Shown here: piece by piece, positions 28,454 through 37,132 of the stretch
How positions within the stretch are numbered: position 1 is the first letter of the stretch
Layout of the letters: each line of letters begins with the position of its first letter
From: Synechococcales cyanobacterium C42_A2020_086
GTDB taxonomy: Bacteria > Cyanobacteriota > Cyanobacteriia > Elainellales > Elainellaceae
Assembly (NCBI GenBank): GCA_015272325.1
Contig: JACYLU010000021.1
Coordinates: 99,038-163,037, forward strand
Length of the DNA: 64,000 bases
Reading direction: 5' to 3'
Program-made: the position numbers and the translations under genes
Notes under the pieces: generated by a model
Databases searched by the model: none
Told to the model about the DNA's origin: nothing
The model's input: only the letters and a program-made list of their open reading frames with translations

Positions 28454-29842
28454 TTAGCGTTCCCATTCAGCGGCAATACGGTTGATGTGCTGAATGGCTT
28501 CATCTACGACCATTTCCGGCGATTGCCCCTCAACAATCACGCGGTGGATGGCTTGTCCCCAAATATTTTCAGACTGAACCTGCGAATAGGCGGGATTGAG
28601 CACGTGGTAGAAGAGACGGGTTGGATGCTGCATCAGCTGCTGCACGGCTTTCGAGACATGAGGATCGCGGGCATCTTGCCAAAACGCATCTTTGAGCAGA
28701 TCGGGCATCACTGGAAACCAGCGTCCTAGCGATCCTTTGATGTACTGGTTGAGGCGGTCTGGCTGAATTAAATAGGCAAGAAACTGTTTAGCGGCATTTG
28801 GATTAGGGCTGTTCTTAAAAATCAATGCTTGCTTGATAGACGTAAGATAGCGGATTGGCTCGCCGTCTGGCTCCAAGGGAAACTCCCGAGTCACGATCTG
28901 CTCTTGGTAAACTGCCTCGTCGCCGCGCTGCGAGGCGGGGATTGCCAAACTCGGGTTGGCAGTCATCAGCGTCACCCGGTTCAAAAAGTTGACATTGTTA
29001 TCGGAATCGACCCAGTTGAGGGCACTAGTCGGCACATAGCCCGTTTGATAGAACTGCGTCAGCCAAGTTAGGGAGTCGATCACGCCTTGCCGCACAGCCG
29101 GATCGCTGAGGCGCAGTTTGCCTTCGGCGTCTAGTAGCTCAATATCGTAGGCTTCTAAAATCTGCTCAAACAGGAAAAACGTGTCGCTGGCCTTCGTAGA
29201 GAGGGGCAGCCCGAGTCCGTAAAGTTCTTCTTTGCCTTTTTGGCGCAGCTGCTTTTGCCCTTGTTTCCAGATATTCCAAAAGCCATCCCAGTCATTGGGA
29301 ATATCGGTTTCCTGGAGGTTAGCTTGCGTCAGCAGATCGCGCCAATAGTGAATGTGAATCGTTTGCAGTTCAATGGGCACGCCGTAGTATCGCCGCTGCT
29401 GAATCGTTTTGTCATAGAGGTAGGCCGACTCTAGGGCAGCCGGGCTGTAGCGATCCCGCACTGGCTCGATGACCTCCGAGACATCCATGAGCTTGCCTTC
29501 CAGGGCCCAGCGGGGTTGCAGCGTGTAATCTGCTCGATGGGCAAACACAATATCCGGCGGCGCATTATTTTCCAGGGCGATGGTTGTTTGGTTGAGAATA
29601 TCATCGGAACTAATCAGCGACAGCTCTACGCGCGTTCCGGTCTGCTGCTCCCAGTCTTGGATCACTTGCTGCAAGGCCTGATCTTCCTCGGGATAAAAGC
29701 CGCGATTCCAGTAGATGCGTAGCGCAGCCGGTCCTGGATCACCTGTCTGATTCACTATTGGCTCTGAGTGGCAAGATAGCAGCAGCGCCACGAGCAACCC
29801 CAGCATTCCTGCAATCAGCCTGCGCCTCCACCTGCTCATCAT
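28454..29842 (-). CDS. ABC-type solute-binding lipoprotein, family 1
   Basis: The 462-residue protein has a lipoprotein signal with lipobox LLSC (Cys24). It matches family 1 extracellular (sugar-type) binding proteins: RIYWNRGFYPEEDQALQQV, IVFAHRADY, WDGFWNIWKQGQKQ and NPNAAKQFLAYL. No permease or ATPase gene is near. It lies 7 nt after the AAA/HisKA gene and 213 nt before the dCache kinase on the same strand. This suggests a sensory receptor that presents a ligand to the kinase, though transport with distant permeases remains possible. The ligand is unknown. Confidence 0.85.
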   Translation of the reverse strand: MMSRWRRRLIAGMLGLLVALLLSCHSEPIVNQTGDPGPAALRIYWNRGFYPEEDQALQQVIQDWEQQTGTRVELSLISSDDILNQTTIALENNAPPDIVFAHRADYTLQPRWALEGKLMDVSEVIEPVRDRYSPAALESAYLYDKTIQQRRYYGVPIELQTIHIHYWRDLLTQANLQETDIPNDWDGFWNIWKQGQKQLRQKGKEELYGLGLPLSTKASDTFFLFEQILEAYDIELLDAEGKLRLSDPAVRQGVIDSLTWLTQFYQTGYVPTSALNWVDSDNNVNFLNRVTLMTANPSLAIPASQRGDEAVYQEQIVTREFPLEPDGEPIRYLTSIKQALIFKNSPNPNAAKQFLAYLIQPDRLNQYIKGSLGRWFPVMPDLLKDAFWQDARDPHVSKAVQQLMQHPTRLFYHVLNPAYSQVQSENIWGQAIHRVIVEGQSPEMVVDEAIQHINRIAAEWER

Positions 29843-29849
29843 AAAAACC

Positions 29850-31832
29850 CTATTCTCCTTGCAGCAACGATTGGGTTAAATGCAGAATTTGGTCGCAGCG
29901 GAAATTGTTGACTAGCTCGGTCAGCCCCAGCACCAACGCTGCATGGGTAGGGGGCACCTGCGCCAGCAGACGCAAAATTTGCTGCTCATCGGTGTAGAGG
30001 GCAGCTTGATGCAATTGCTGAATCCAGTCAAGGGGCATTGAGGTTAGGCTGTCGGGCGTGAGTGAGTCGGGCGGAGCGGTCGCCGCGGCCACCGAAACGG
30101 CACAAGAGCGGTATAGAGCAGCGTAGTCCTGATCGTGTTTAGACCGCTCTAGAATCGTGTTGATCAACAGCAGCAGGTGTTTGGCGCTGTGGTGAATAAT
30201 CGTTAAACTTTCGCGCTGAGCACCCGTTAAAGTAGAGTCCCGCAGTAGCCGCTGCGCAAACCCCAAGATAGCATTCAGCGGCGTTCGCAGTTCGTGGCTC
30301 ATGTGCGAAACAAAATCATTCGCAGCGGCATGAGTATCCATCGACGCGGCCGGTTCTAGGGGAGCAGAGGACTGGCTTGGCTCAGGTAGTGGGTGCGCTA
30401 GCGACTGCTGCAAGTCGCGGTAGGCTCGCGCTTGGCTGGCAATTAAAAACTGGTAATCCAACTCACTCAACCGATGCGAGGTAGCCCAATGCTGCGCCTC
30501 GACTAGGGCTTGCCCAGTCAGTAAACAAGATTCATCCTGCCGATTAGAATCTAGCCACGCCTTCAGCACCGTAGCATAGGGTCGCAGAGCTGCTAATTGA
30601 GACTCTACCCAAGCCGCGCTAAATACCTCGCGGTAGATGCGGTTGAATACATGGAGGTGCCCCTGATATCGCACCACTAAGCCACTCAACAGCAGGGCCA
30701 ACTGCTCGGGCGAGTCGTCCCAGGGAACCGGGGCAGACAGCACTTTCAAATACAGTTCGAGCAGGCAACTTGCCCGCTGTTCGTCTTGCAGCAGGCGATT
30801 GCGGATCGTCTTCAGGTGTTCTGGTTCGTCCTGCATCTCCCAGTGCTCAATGATCCGCGACTGCACAAATTTTTCAATGGCTAGCACGGGCAGTTGGTAA
30901 TAGAACTGGATCAAGTGACGGTTGACGATCGGTAGTTCGTAATCGAGGCCCCAAGTTGTTGAGTTGAGGTTCTCGGTGTCTGTTGTATCGGGCCCTTGGC
31001 GCAGCAGTTCACTGTCGCTGCTGCGGCTTTCCGCCACGATCCGACAGAGCTTTTGGGTCAAGAAGGGCTGCCCCCCAGTCCAGGCTAGAATTTCCCGCAG
31101 CACTGCCTGGGGATTGCCCACTTTTCCGTCGAGTCCTGCGGCTAAGGGCTGTGCCTCTGCCAGCGTAAAGCCGTGCAGATCGATGGCTCGTCCGATGTTG
31201 AGCGGCGTTCGCGTTAGGTCGCGGATGAGATCAGACGGTGTAGCGACCCCAAACAGGGCCCAGTTCAGCCGTTGGTAGGTGGGGTTTTCGGCTCGCTGAT
31301 TGTAGCAATAGCGAATTAGCACAAAGAAATCATCTACGCAAAAATCCAGGCTTAAGACGCTATCGATCTCATCTACAAAAATGAACAGGTCGGTTTCGGG
31401 CAGTTCGCTCAGCAGCAGCTCAATCAACTGACTCAAGCGTTGCGGCAGCGATAGGTGACTTTGCTCATGCCACCATCCTAGAAAATCAATGGCATCTAGC
31501 AGCCCAAAACCGCGTAGCAGATCGATGCCTATGCCGATATACCACTGCTCGGGTGTGATGTTCTTGCTGCCGATCCGTGTCATATCAATCGAAGCGCAGC
31601 GCTTCCCAAGCTGTTCTAGCCGTTGCTTAGTGCGTAGCCGCAAGCTCGATTTTCCCATCTGGCGAGAATTGAAGACGTAACACAATTCGCCCCGCAACAG
31701 CGCCTGATACAGTTCGCTGTCTGCCTGTCGCTCAATGTAGCTGGGAGCATCGGTTCTCAGGCTACCTCCCACCTGATATTCATAGGAGGGGTTTGGAGAT
31801 GTACTCATTGCTGTACCATTGCTCGTCTCCAT
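29850..31832 (-). CDS. AAA-like ATPase fused to HisKA, no kinase domain
   Basis: The 660-residue protein starts with the AAA-like (AAA_35 type) opening [20 protein letters not shown]. Walker A is SRQMGKSS (about 56-63) and Walker B is [10 protein letters not shown] with Asp154-Glu155. A helical region reaches about 470. Residues about 505-570 are a HisKA domain with intact His513 in SHELRTPLN, but no HATPase domain follows. The last 60 residues ([16 protein letters not shown]) match the C-terminal module of the kinase at 24650. It may receive phosphate in trans from that kinase. It leads the operon with the binding lipoprotein. The ATG at 31832 has a weak ribosome site; an ATG eight codons in is an alternative. 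Confidence 0.85.
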   Translation of the reverse strand: METSNGTAMSTSPNPSYEYQVGGSLRTDAPSYIERQADSELYQALLRGELCYVFNSRQMGKSSLRLRTKQRLEQLGKRCASIDMTRIGSKNITPEQWYIGIGIDLLRGFGLLDAIDFLGWWHEQSHLSLPQRLSQLIELLLSELPETDLFIFVDEIDSVLSLDFCVDDFFVLIRYCYNQRAENPTYQRLNWALFGVATPSDLIRDLTRTPLNIGRAIDLHGFTLAEAQPLAAGLDGKVGNPQAVLREILAWTGGQPFLTQKLCRIVAESRSSDSELLRQGPDTTDTENLNSTTWGLDYELPIVNRHLIQFYYQLPVLAIEKFVQSRIIEHWEMQDEPEHLKTIRNRLLQDEQRASCLLELYLKVLSAPVPWDDSPEQLALLLSGLVVRYQGHLHVFNRIYREVFSAAWVESQLAALRPYATVLKAWLDSNRQDESCLLTGQALVEAQHWATSHRLSELDYQFLIASQARAYRDLQQSLAHPLPEPSQSSAPLEPAASMDTHAAANDFVSHMSHELRTPLNAILGFAQRLLRDSTLTGAQRESLTIIHHSAKHLLLLINTILERSKHDQDYAALYRSCAVSVAAATAPPDSLTPDSLTSMPLDWIQQLHQAALYTDEQQILRLLAQVPPTHAALVLGLTELVNNFRCDQILHLTQSLLQGE

Positions 31833-32042
31833 AGGTTTTCATGATCAGTGAAATACTGGATCCGAAGTTATTTTCATTTTTATTCAAGTTTTACCATTGG
31901 ATTTTGCTCTAGATAGGGTATTTATAGACTGCTTCATTGATCGCGAGATTTAAAAGATCGGTACAGCGTTACTCTGTATTTAGAGTGTTAGTATTTAGTG
32001 TGTATTTTTACTGTGTGTTGAATGATTCAGTCTCGGTGAGTT

Positions 32043-33527
32043 TTAGTGATTCAGCAACTGCTGCTGAAAGTAAAGGCGGTATAATTCTCGACTCGGAGCT
32101 ACTCGATCGCCCTGCAGCTTGACTAATCCTAAGCTTTCTAATTGGTAGACCGTAACCGGTTCGAGATGAATCGTTTGGTCGTGCAGCACCTGCCCTAGGG
32201 CAAGCGCCAAAGCAGGACGCTCCTGCAGATGGGTGAGATGCTGCCGGAGGTGTTCGCCGTAGATGCCTGCCGGGGTTGCTGCGTCTTGCAACAGTTGCTC
32301 CAGGGTCAGATCACGCCGTCCTAGATGATAAAAAGCTAACCGCACCAGATAGGGATGCCCGCCAATGAGGTCTAGCAGCGGCTGCAGGCAGTGCCGACCA
32401 ATATCTCCTTCGGCCCAAGTCAAGCCATGCCGCAGGGCTAGGTTCTGTACTTGAGCCGTGTTCAGCTCGGGCAGTTTAATGGGCAGACCCACATTAAATG
32501 GAGATTGATGAATATTCAGCGGAATGTAGACCTCGGTTGCATGGACTACGACCAGCCGCAGCTTCTGCCACACCTCAAATTCTGAGGCATCCTCGTACCA
32601 TGACCGCAGCAGCGGTAAAAAGTCTGCCGCTAGTTCCGGATACTCAAACAGCCGGTTGACTTCATCGAGAGCCAAAACCAGTGCTGTATCGATAGACTTG
32701 AGCAGATAGCGCTGAAAGTAGAGCGTGCAGCTCATTTTGCTGCCGGCATCTTGATTCCAGTACTGCTCCAGATTGGGCATTAGGTCAAGCTGCTGGCTGA
32801 TGTTGGTGCAGAGCCAGCGCAAGAAGGGATCAAGTGAGCGGAACACAGCGCTATCAGCCCGCTGCAAATTCAGCATGGCGGTCTGGAAGCCGCACTGTCG
32901 GGCATAGGCAACAATCCGATGCATCAAGGAGGATTTGCCCATTTGCCGGGGGGCTTTGATCCGGATGAGGCTGCCTGGCTTGCTGACCTCAGCAAAGACC
33001 TGCTCTTCAATTGGGGGTCGCGCCACATAGAATCGAGAGCCAAGGGCTACCGTGCCACTGGGAAATTCTAGAGCATTGGCACTAGCGGCACCGATGGCGT
33101 CCTCGAGGGCAGAACTGGCAGCGCCAACCGGCGGGGTCACTCCTAAACCGGCAAGGGGAGACTCCGTTGGATGAGAGCGACTGTTCAGCTTCTGCTGGTA
33201 GCGTCGCAGTGCCGACTGCACATTTTTCTTGGTAACCTTTTCTCCTAGGGCTTTGGTCAGCTCATTCCACAATTGCGACCCAATCTCGCGGATGTAGCTA
33301 TCGTCGTACCGGAGTTCTCCGGCAATTTCCTCGTAGCTTTGCCCCAGCCACGACCGACAGAAGACCAGCAACTGCAAATCACTCAGGTGTTTGGGCTGCA
33401 GGGCTTGCTCTAAAACAGCGAGGGCTTCATCAGCGGTCATAAGCTCTGGAACAGGTGGCGCAAGAGCAGGATCAGCATCGGGTGCTTCTGATTTTACCGT
33501 TCGAGGTTGAATTGCCAAAATTGCCAT
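32043..33527 (-). CDS. vMAP-like HTH + AAA ATPase
   Basis: The protein has 494 residues from the ATG at 33527, chosen because AGAGG lies 8 nt upstream; the frame extends 21 codons further. The N-terminal part (about 35-125) reads LSDLQLLVFCRSWLGQSYEEIAGE, the helix-turn-helix seen at the start of vWA-MoxR-associated (vMAP) proteins. An AAA-like ATPase follows with Walker [10 protein letters not shown] and a Walker B-like ALVLALDEVN. The end is a winged-helix-like region. Proteins of this kind occur in predicted cyanobacterial conflict and signalling systems. The 210-nt gap to the next gene leaves open whether they share a transcript. Confidence 0.75.
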   Translation of the reverse strand: MAILAIQPRTVKSEAPDADPALAPPVPELMTADEALAVLEQALQPKHLSDLQLLVFCRSWLGQSYEEIAGELRYDDSYIREIGSQLWNELTKALGEKVTKKNVQSALRRYQQKLNSRSHPTESPLAGLGVTPPVGAASSALEDAIGAASANALEFPSGTVALGSRFYVARPPIEEQVFAEVSKPGSLIRIKAPRQMGKSSLMHRIVAYARQCGFQTAMLNLQRADSAVFRSLDPFLRWLCTNISQQLDLMPNLEQYWNQDAGSKMSCTLYFQRYLLKSIDTALVLALDEVNRLFEYPELAADFLPLLRSWYEDASEFEVWQKLRLVVVHATEVYIPLNIHQSPFNVGLPIKLPELNTAQVQNLALRHGLTWAEGDIGRHCLQPLLDLIGGHPYLVRLAFYHLGRRDLTLEQLLQDAATPAGIYGEHLRQHLTHLQERPALALALGQVLHDQTIHLEPVTVYQLESLGLVKLQGDRVAPSRELYRLYFQQQLLNH

Positions 33528-34178
33528 CCTCGCCACCTCTCGTAATGTTGCTCTCGAGTTGAGGGAATTGCTGGCAAATCTGCCTCTCAATGCCTCTCAA
33601 TTCAGTAACTGTTCTCGATCGCTTTACTGATCGCTTTACTGATCACTGCTCATGATTACTTCTAAGGTAGAGGGTCATGTCGGTTCGATCTGTAGGAAAA
33701 AGTGGGATCCTGTAGGGTATTGGTGTATCAACTCTATTGTTTCAAGACTTTTCAAGCAACAGGCTTGGTTGGATACAATCAAGGGCAGCTCAAGGGCAGC
33801 GAGCCGGATGCCAACGGGGGAAGTTTCCACTCTGGAATTCAGCCAAACTAATCAGGATGGAAGCATCGAACCCCCATCCTGCAACCAAAACAATTTGACT
33901 AGAACGATTTTGACTAAAAGATTAGAACAAAGACTAAAACAAAATCTGTCAGCGTTTTCACTGGCGTTTCATTCCTTTAAGTCGGATGCTGGACAATTCA
34001 CTCGGCACGGGTTGGGGTTGCCCATAGAAGCCGAGTGACGCCTGCGCTAGAAGACAGCCGTATTCCTCAACAATATTCCTCGACGACGCTCCCTGAGGCG
34101 AGTGAAGCCGTCTAGACGATTCATCTGCTGTATGTTCGCTTAATCACTGCTCACTCTACCGCACAGCCCAACCCGGGC
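33528..34178. other. Repeat-rich intergenic region
   Basis: This 650-nt stretch lacks a convincing gene. A 128-codon plus-strand frame at 33652-34038 has no family resemblance and low-complexity content. The stretch holds four short tandem duplications: TGCCTCTCAA x2 (33581-33600), GATCGCTTTACT x2 (33617-33640), CAAGGGCAGC(T/G) x2 (33780-33801) and a degenerate 13-mer pair at 34061-34086. Confidence 0.6.
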
Positions 34179-34700
34179 CTATTGCGATCTACGGGCACGC
34201 GATGACGTGGTTTTAGCCCGAGTTTTTGCCTGCGGTTGAGCCTTGGCTGCCGTTTTGCTGGAGCGCCCGTTTGTCGATTCTGCAGCCCGAGGAGGTCGTC
34301 CACGACGCGGTGTAGCGCTCTTGGCTGCTTTCGTCTGACTGGCTGGCGACGCAACGGCCATAGGTGCGACCGACTGTACTGCTCGACGGGTGCGGCGAGT
34401 ACGTCTCTTCGATGACGAGGCATTTTCCTCCCGTTCTCGTCGGGCCGTTGCTAAATAGCGCTTGAGCGAAGATACCGTGATGTCGATGTCTTTCTCAGCC
34501 AAAATCTCTACAATCTCCTCGTAGCTGTATCCTCGATGCAGAGCCGTCGTAATGGCATCTTGTAGCAGCGCAACCGATTCGCGCAGTGACCATGTTTCCT
34601 TTGGTTTCTCCGGTAGCTTTTGCAGTTTTAACCCTGCCTGTTCGATTGCCGATGGAGAAACAATCGTTGCTGAGGACGAACGCCGTTTAGTTCGGGGCAT
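34179..34700 (-). CDS. Basic HTH protein with histone H1-like tail
   Basis: The 173-residue protein has a central helical block (about 35-95) with HRGYSYEEIVEILAEKDID and SSLKRYLATARRERE. This looks like a helix-turn-helix of the kind found in plasmid transfer and mobilisation proteins. The last 75 residues are rich in Lys, Arg, Ala, Pro and Ser, with RRTRRTRR and SKTAAKAQPQAKTRAK. That tail resembles histone H1 or AlgP-type tails and should bind DNA without specificity. It could be a nucleoid protein or a regulator; no mobilisation genes are nearby. A 23-bp palindrome lies in its promoter region. Confidence 0.6.
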   Translation of the reverse strand: MPRTKRRSSSATIVSPSAIEQAGLKLQKLPEKPKETWSLRESVALLQDAITTALHRGYSYEEIVEILAEKDIDITVSSLKRYLATARREREENASSSKRRTRRTRRAVQSVAPMAVASPASQTKAAKSATPRRGRPPRAAESTNGRSSKTAAKAQPQAKTRAKTTSSRARRSQ

Positions 34701-35012
34701 ATTTGAATTCCTAAAAGAATGTACCTTCTGATGACTCAGAGACGGGAAAGGATGAATTGACTCTACATTATCAATTTATTTATTTAATTGATCAACTACT
34801 TTAGCAAAGTTCTGACCCCAATCACTGCTGAGTCAGCATCGAGCGATGGAGCGGTTATGAAAAGCTTATTTTTCAGAGAGGTCAATCGATTGTAGTTTCA
34901 GTGACGTCTAGAATTCTTCCCTCAGTGCCAGAATCCGATCCGTTTCGTCATAGACTCCGCATCTCTCTTCTGTAGCACCCTTATTTCTTCTTTCAAGGCA
35001 TGACGTCAGGCG
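34701..35012. other. Promoter region of the basic HTH protein
   Basis: This AT-rich gap lies upstream of the basic HTH gene and downstream of the first glycosyltransferase. Apart from the palindrome at 34770-34792 no structure was recognised. Confidence 0.4.
34770..34792. promoter_or_regulatory. Palindrome, possible operator
   Basis: ATCAATT and AATTGAT form a perfect 7-bp inverted repeat around 9 AT-only bases. It sits 70-92 nt upstream of the basic HTH gene and could be an operator for it. Chance is not excluded in such AT-rich DNA. Confidence 0.4.
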
Positions 35013-35954
35013 TTAGTTCCATTTCCGCACCACAAAGCGCGTGCAATAATAGAGCGGACTCAATACACTTCCCCAGCAATGAGCCAACTCACAGGCAAGG
35101 TCTAGATTGGTCATCACCTGTTGTCGGTGTTTCACAACATGCCACAGCAGCCGACGCAGGCTACCCACAAAATTTTTGCTCAACACCCACGGCATTTGCC
35201 ACGGTCGCGCCGTGATCAGCCGCAACTCGCTGGTGCACAACCCATACCGATACGCCAACCGGATCAGGTAAGCGCGTTCCAGTCGCTCAGCTTTAATGTA
35301 ATGTTCAATCTGTAGGCTCGGAGTGTACCAAATTTCCCAGCCGGCGTTGTGAAGATGCAGAGAAATTTCGTAGTCATTACCACCCCGGTTCACTCGCACC
35401 AACTGATCGGGCATACTCGTGAGCCAGGCCTGTCTGCGGACCACAAGCCCTGCTCCCGCTGGCAGTTGTAAGGTTGACGGGTCAAAGCGCCGAGGATAGT
35501 CTGTATAGTTGCGAATGACTAAAAATGCACGTGCCCGTTTGAAATCGGGAGGAGGTGGCACTTCAAATCGGCCGCGAATGCGCCCGCCGTAGGCACCAGC
35601 CATTGGATAGTTCTGACCAAACGCATAGGCAGCAGCTACCCAATTGGAGTCCGGGAGATTGTCATCATCTAGAAACCCAACAAATGTGCCTTGTGCTTCT
35701 GCAACTCCACGTTGACGCGCATAGCTGATGCCCTGCCGTGGCTCGAAGCAGTATTTTAATGGCACCTGGGATGGCCACTGCACTTGCAACGCCTTAACAA
35801 TCGTAGCCGTGTCATCGGTGCTATTGTTATCCACCACAATCACTTCCCAAGTCAGCGTCTCGGTTTGCTCTTGGGAACGCAAACGCTCTAGCACCAACGG
35901 TAATGTTTTACTGCCGTTGTAAGTTGGAATCACAACTGAAAAGTCCCGCTTCAT
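35013..35954 (-). CDS. GT2 glycosyltransferase, HpsE-like (copy 1)
   Basis: The 313-residue protein is a GT-A fold family 2 glycosyltransferase. It has SVVIPTYNGSKTLPLVL, VIVVDNNSTDDT and the metal-binding FLDDDNLPD. The region around AGAYGGRIRGRFEVPPP and LPAGAGLVVRRQAW resembles HpsE of hormogonium polysaccharide synthesis. One hydrophobic region near the C-terminus may touch the membrane. It would add a sugar to an exopolysaccharide precursor. The next upstream gene at 36149 is a paralogue; the gap between them is 194 nt. Confidence 0.85.
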   Translation of the reverse strand: MKRDFSVVIPTYNGSKTLPLVLERLRSQEQTETLTWEVIVVDNNSTDDTATIVKALQVQWPSQVPLKYCFEPRQGISYARQRGVAEAQGTFVGFLDDDNLPDSNWVAAAYAFGQNYPMAGAYGGRIRGRFEVPPPPDFKRARAFLVIRNYTDYPRRFDPSTLQLPAGAGLVVRRQAWLTSMPDQLVRVNRGGNDYEISLHLHNAGWEIWYTPSLQIEHYIKAERLERAYLIRLAYRYGLCTSELRLITARPWQMPWVLSKNFVGSLRRLLWHVVKHRQQVMTNLDLACELAHCWGSVLSPLYYCTRFVVRKWN

Positions 35955-35963
35955 ATGTTTAGT

Positions 35964-35985
35964 AGTTCTTTAGCAGTTCTTTAGT
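35964..35985. repeat. Two-copy 11-bp tandem repeat
   Basis: AGTTCTTTAG(C/T) occurs twice just upstream of the first HpsE-like gene. Confidence 0.75.
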
Positions 35986-36148
35986 GATTTTAATGAAAGG
36001 GCAATAGAAAGGACGCAGTAGATTGAAGGCATAAAGCAAGATATTTTAAGTTACAAGATATTTAGTTTGAAGCATCAAGCAAAATACGAAGCAGATCGAA
36101 TACTTAAAGTGAAAACCGATATGAAAACCTAAAATTTCAAATAAACCA

Positions 36149-37132
36149 TTAGTGCAATTCACCCGAGAATGATGAGATCATTGGGCGTTGCTTCAGGATG
36201 ATACCCTGCCGATGCAGGTAAATCGGACTCATTAAGCTACTAGTGAGCAGTTCCATTCTGCAGGCAGCAGCCAGATCGGTTTTGATCTTCTGGCGATAGC
36301 AAAGGATATGCCAAAGTAATTTTCGCAAATCATTGGTCGCATACATAAATTGCATCAACCAGCGATACTCGGGTTTGACTTCTATCATGCGAGTTACGTA
36401 ACGGCTATGACCAATGCCGCGAAACAGTTTAATTAAATATTCTTTTTCAAGCCGCCAAGCTGGAATGGTATGAACTATGTTCATTTCAGGGTTATACCAA
36501 ATCTCCCAACCATGCTTTTGAATGTAAGATAATGCTTCTGTATCCTCTCCAGTTAGCATACTTCCCTGAACTCTGCCAGCTAGAATTGTTTGCTGCGGAA
36601 CGCTGGTTATCCAGGCTTGCTTACGCACGACCAATCCAGCTGAAGGAGGTAACACTTTCCGCCACGACTGATAGCGAAGCGGCTGGGGTCCACGATCAAT
36701 GATCGCCAAAAATGGCAGCAAGGGTTTGAAGTTTTGCGGTGGCTCTACTTCAAAATCCCCAACAATGCGGCTGCCAAAGGCTCCGGCAGTGGGATGGGTT
36801 TGAGCAAACTGCAGAGCTGCGCTCACCCAATCTGAAGCTGGCAGATTATCATCGTCTAGAAAACCGATTAAGTCGCTTTGAGCTACCTGAATGGCACATC
36901 GGCGCGCGTGGGCTGCCCCTTGCTGGGGTTCCAGATAATACCGCAACGGACAGGGGAAATTCGTTTGAAACTCCTGCACCACCCTTGCCGTTCCATCCTG
37001 ACTGTTATTGTCCACCACAATCACCTCCCAGGTGATGGACGCCACATCCGTTTGTCCTCGCAATCGTTCTAATAGCTGTGGCAACCGCTGTTCGCCGTTG
37101 TAGGTGGGAATGGCAATTGTAAAATCAGTCAT
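36149..37132 (-). CDS. GT2 glycosyltransferase, HpsE-like (copy 2)
   Basis: The 327-residue protein is a paralogue of the glycosyltransferase at 35013 and shares TIAIPTYNGEQRLPQLLERL, VIVVDNNSQDGT, FLDDDNLPASDW, GAFGSRIVGDFEVEPP and PPSAGLVVRKQAW. The C-terminal halves diverge more than the catalytic halves, which suggests different acceptors. HpsE-like enzymes act in secreted polysaccharide synthesis for gliding filaments. No other hps genes are seen in the window. Confidence 0.85.
   Translation of the reverse strand: MTDFTIAIPTYNGEQRLPQLLERLRGQTDVASITWEVIVVDNNSQDGTARVVQEFQTNFPCPLRYYLEPQQGAAHARRCAIQVAQSDLIGFLDDDNLPASDWVSAALQFAQTHPTAGAFGSRIVGDFEVEPPQNFKPLLPFLAIIDRGPQPLRYQSWRKVLPPSAGLVVRKQAWITSVPQQTILAGRVQGSMLTGEDTEALSYIQKHGWEIWYNPEMNIVHTIPAWRLEKEYLIKLFRGIGHSRYVTRMIEVKPEYRWLMQFMYATNDLRKLLWHILCYRQKIKTDLAAACRMELLTSSLMSPIYLHRQGIILKQRPMISSFSGELH

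Noticed and set aside
28454..29842. Part of a sugar ABC transporter operon
   Set aside because: No permease or ATPase gene lies on either side; the neighbours are signalling genes.
33652..34038. 128-codon plus-strand frame
   Set aside because: No family resemblance, no ribosome site, and the DNA is a chain of short tandem duplications.
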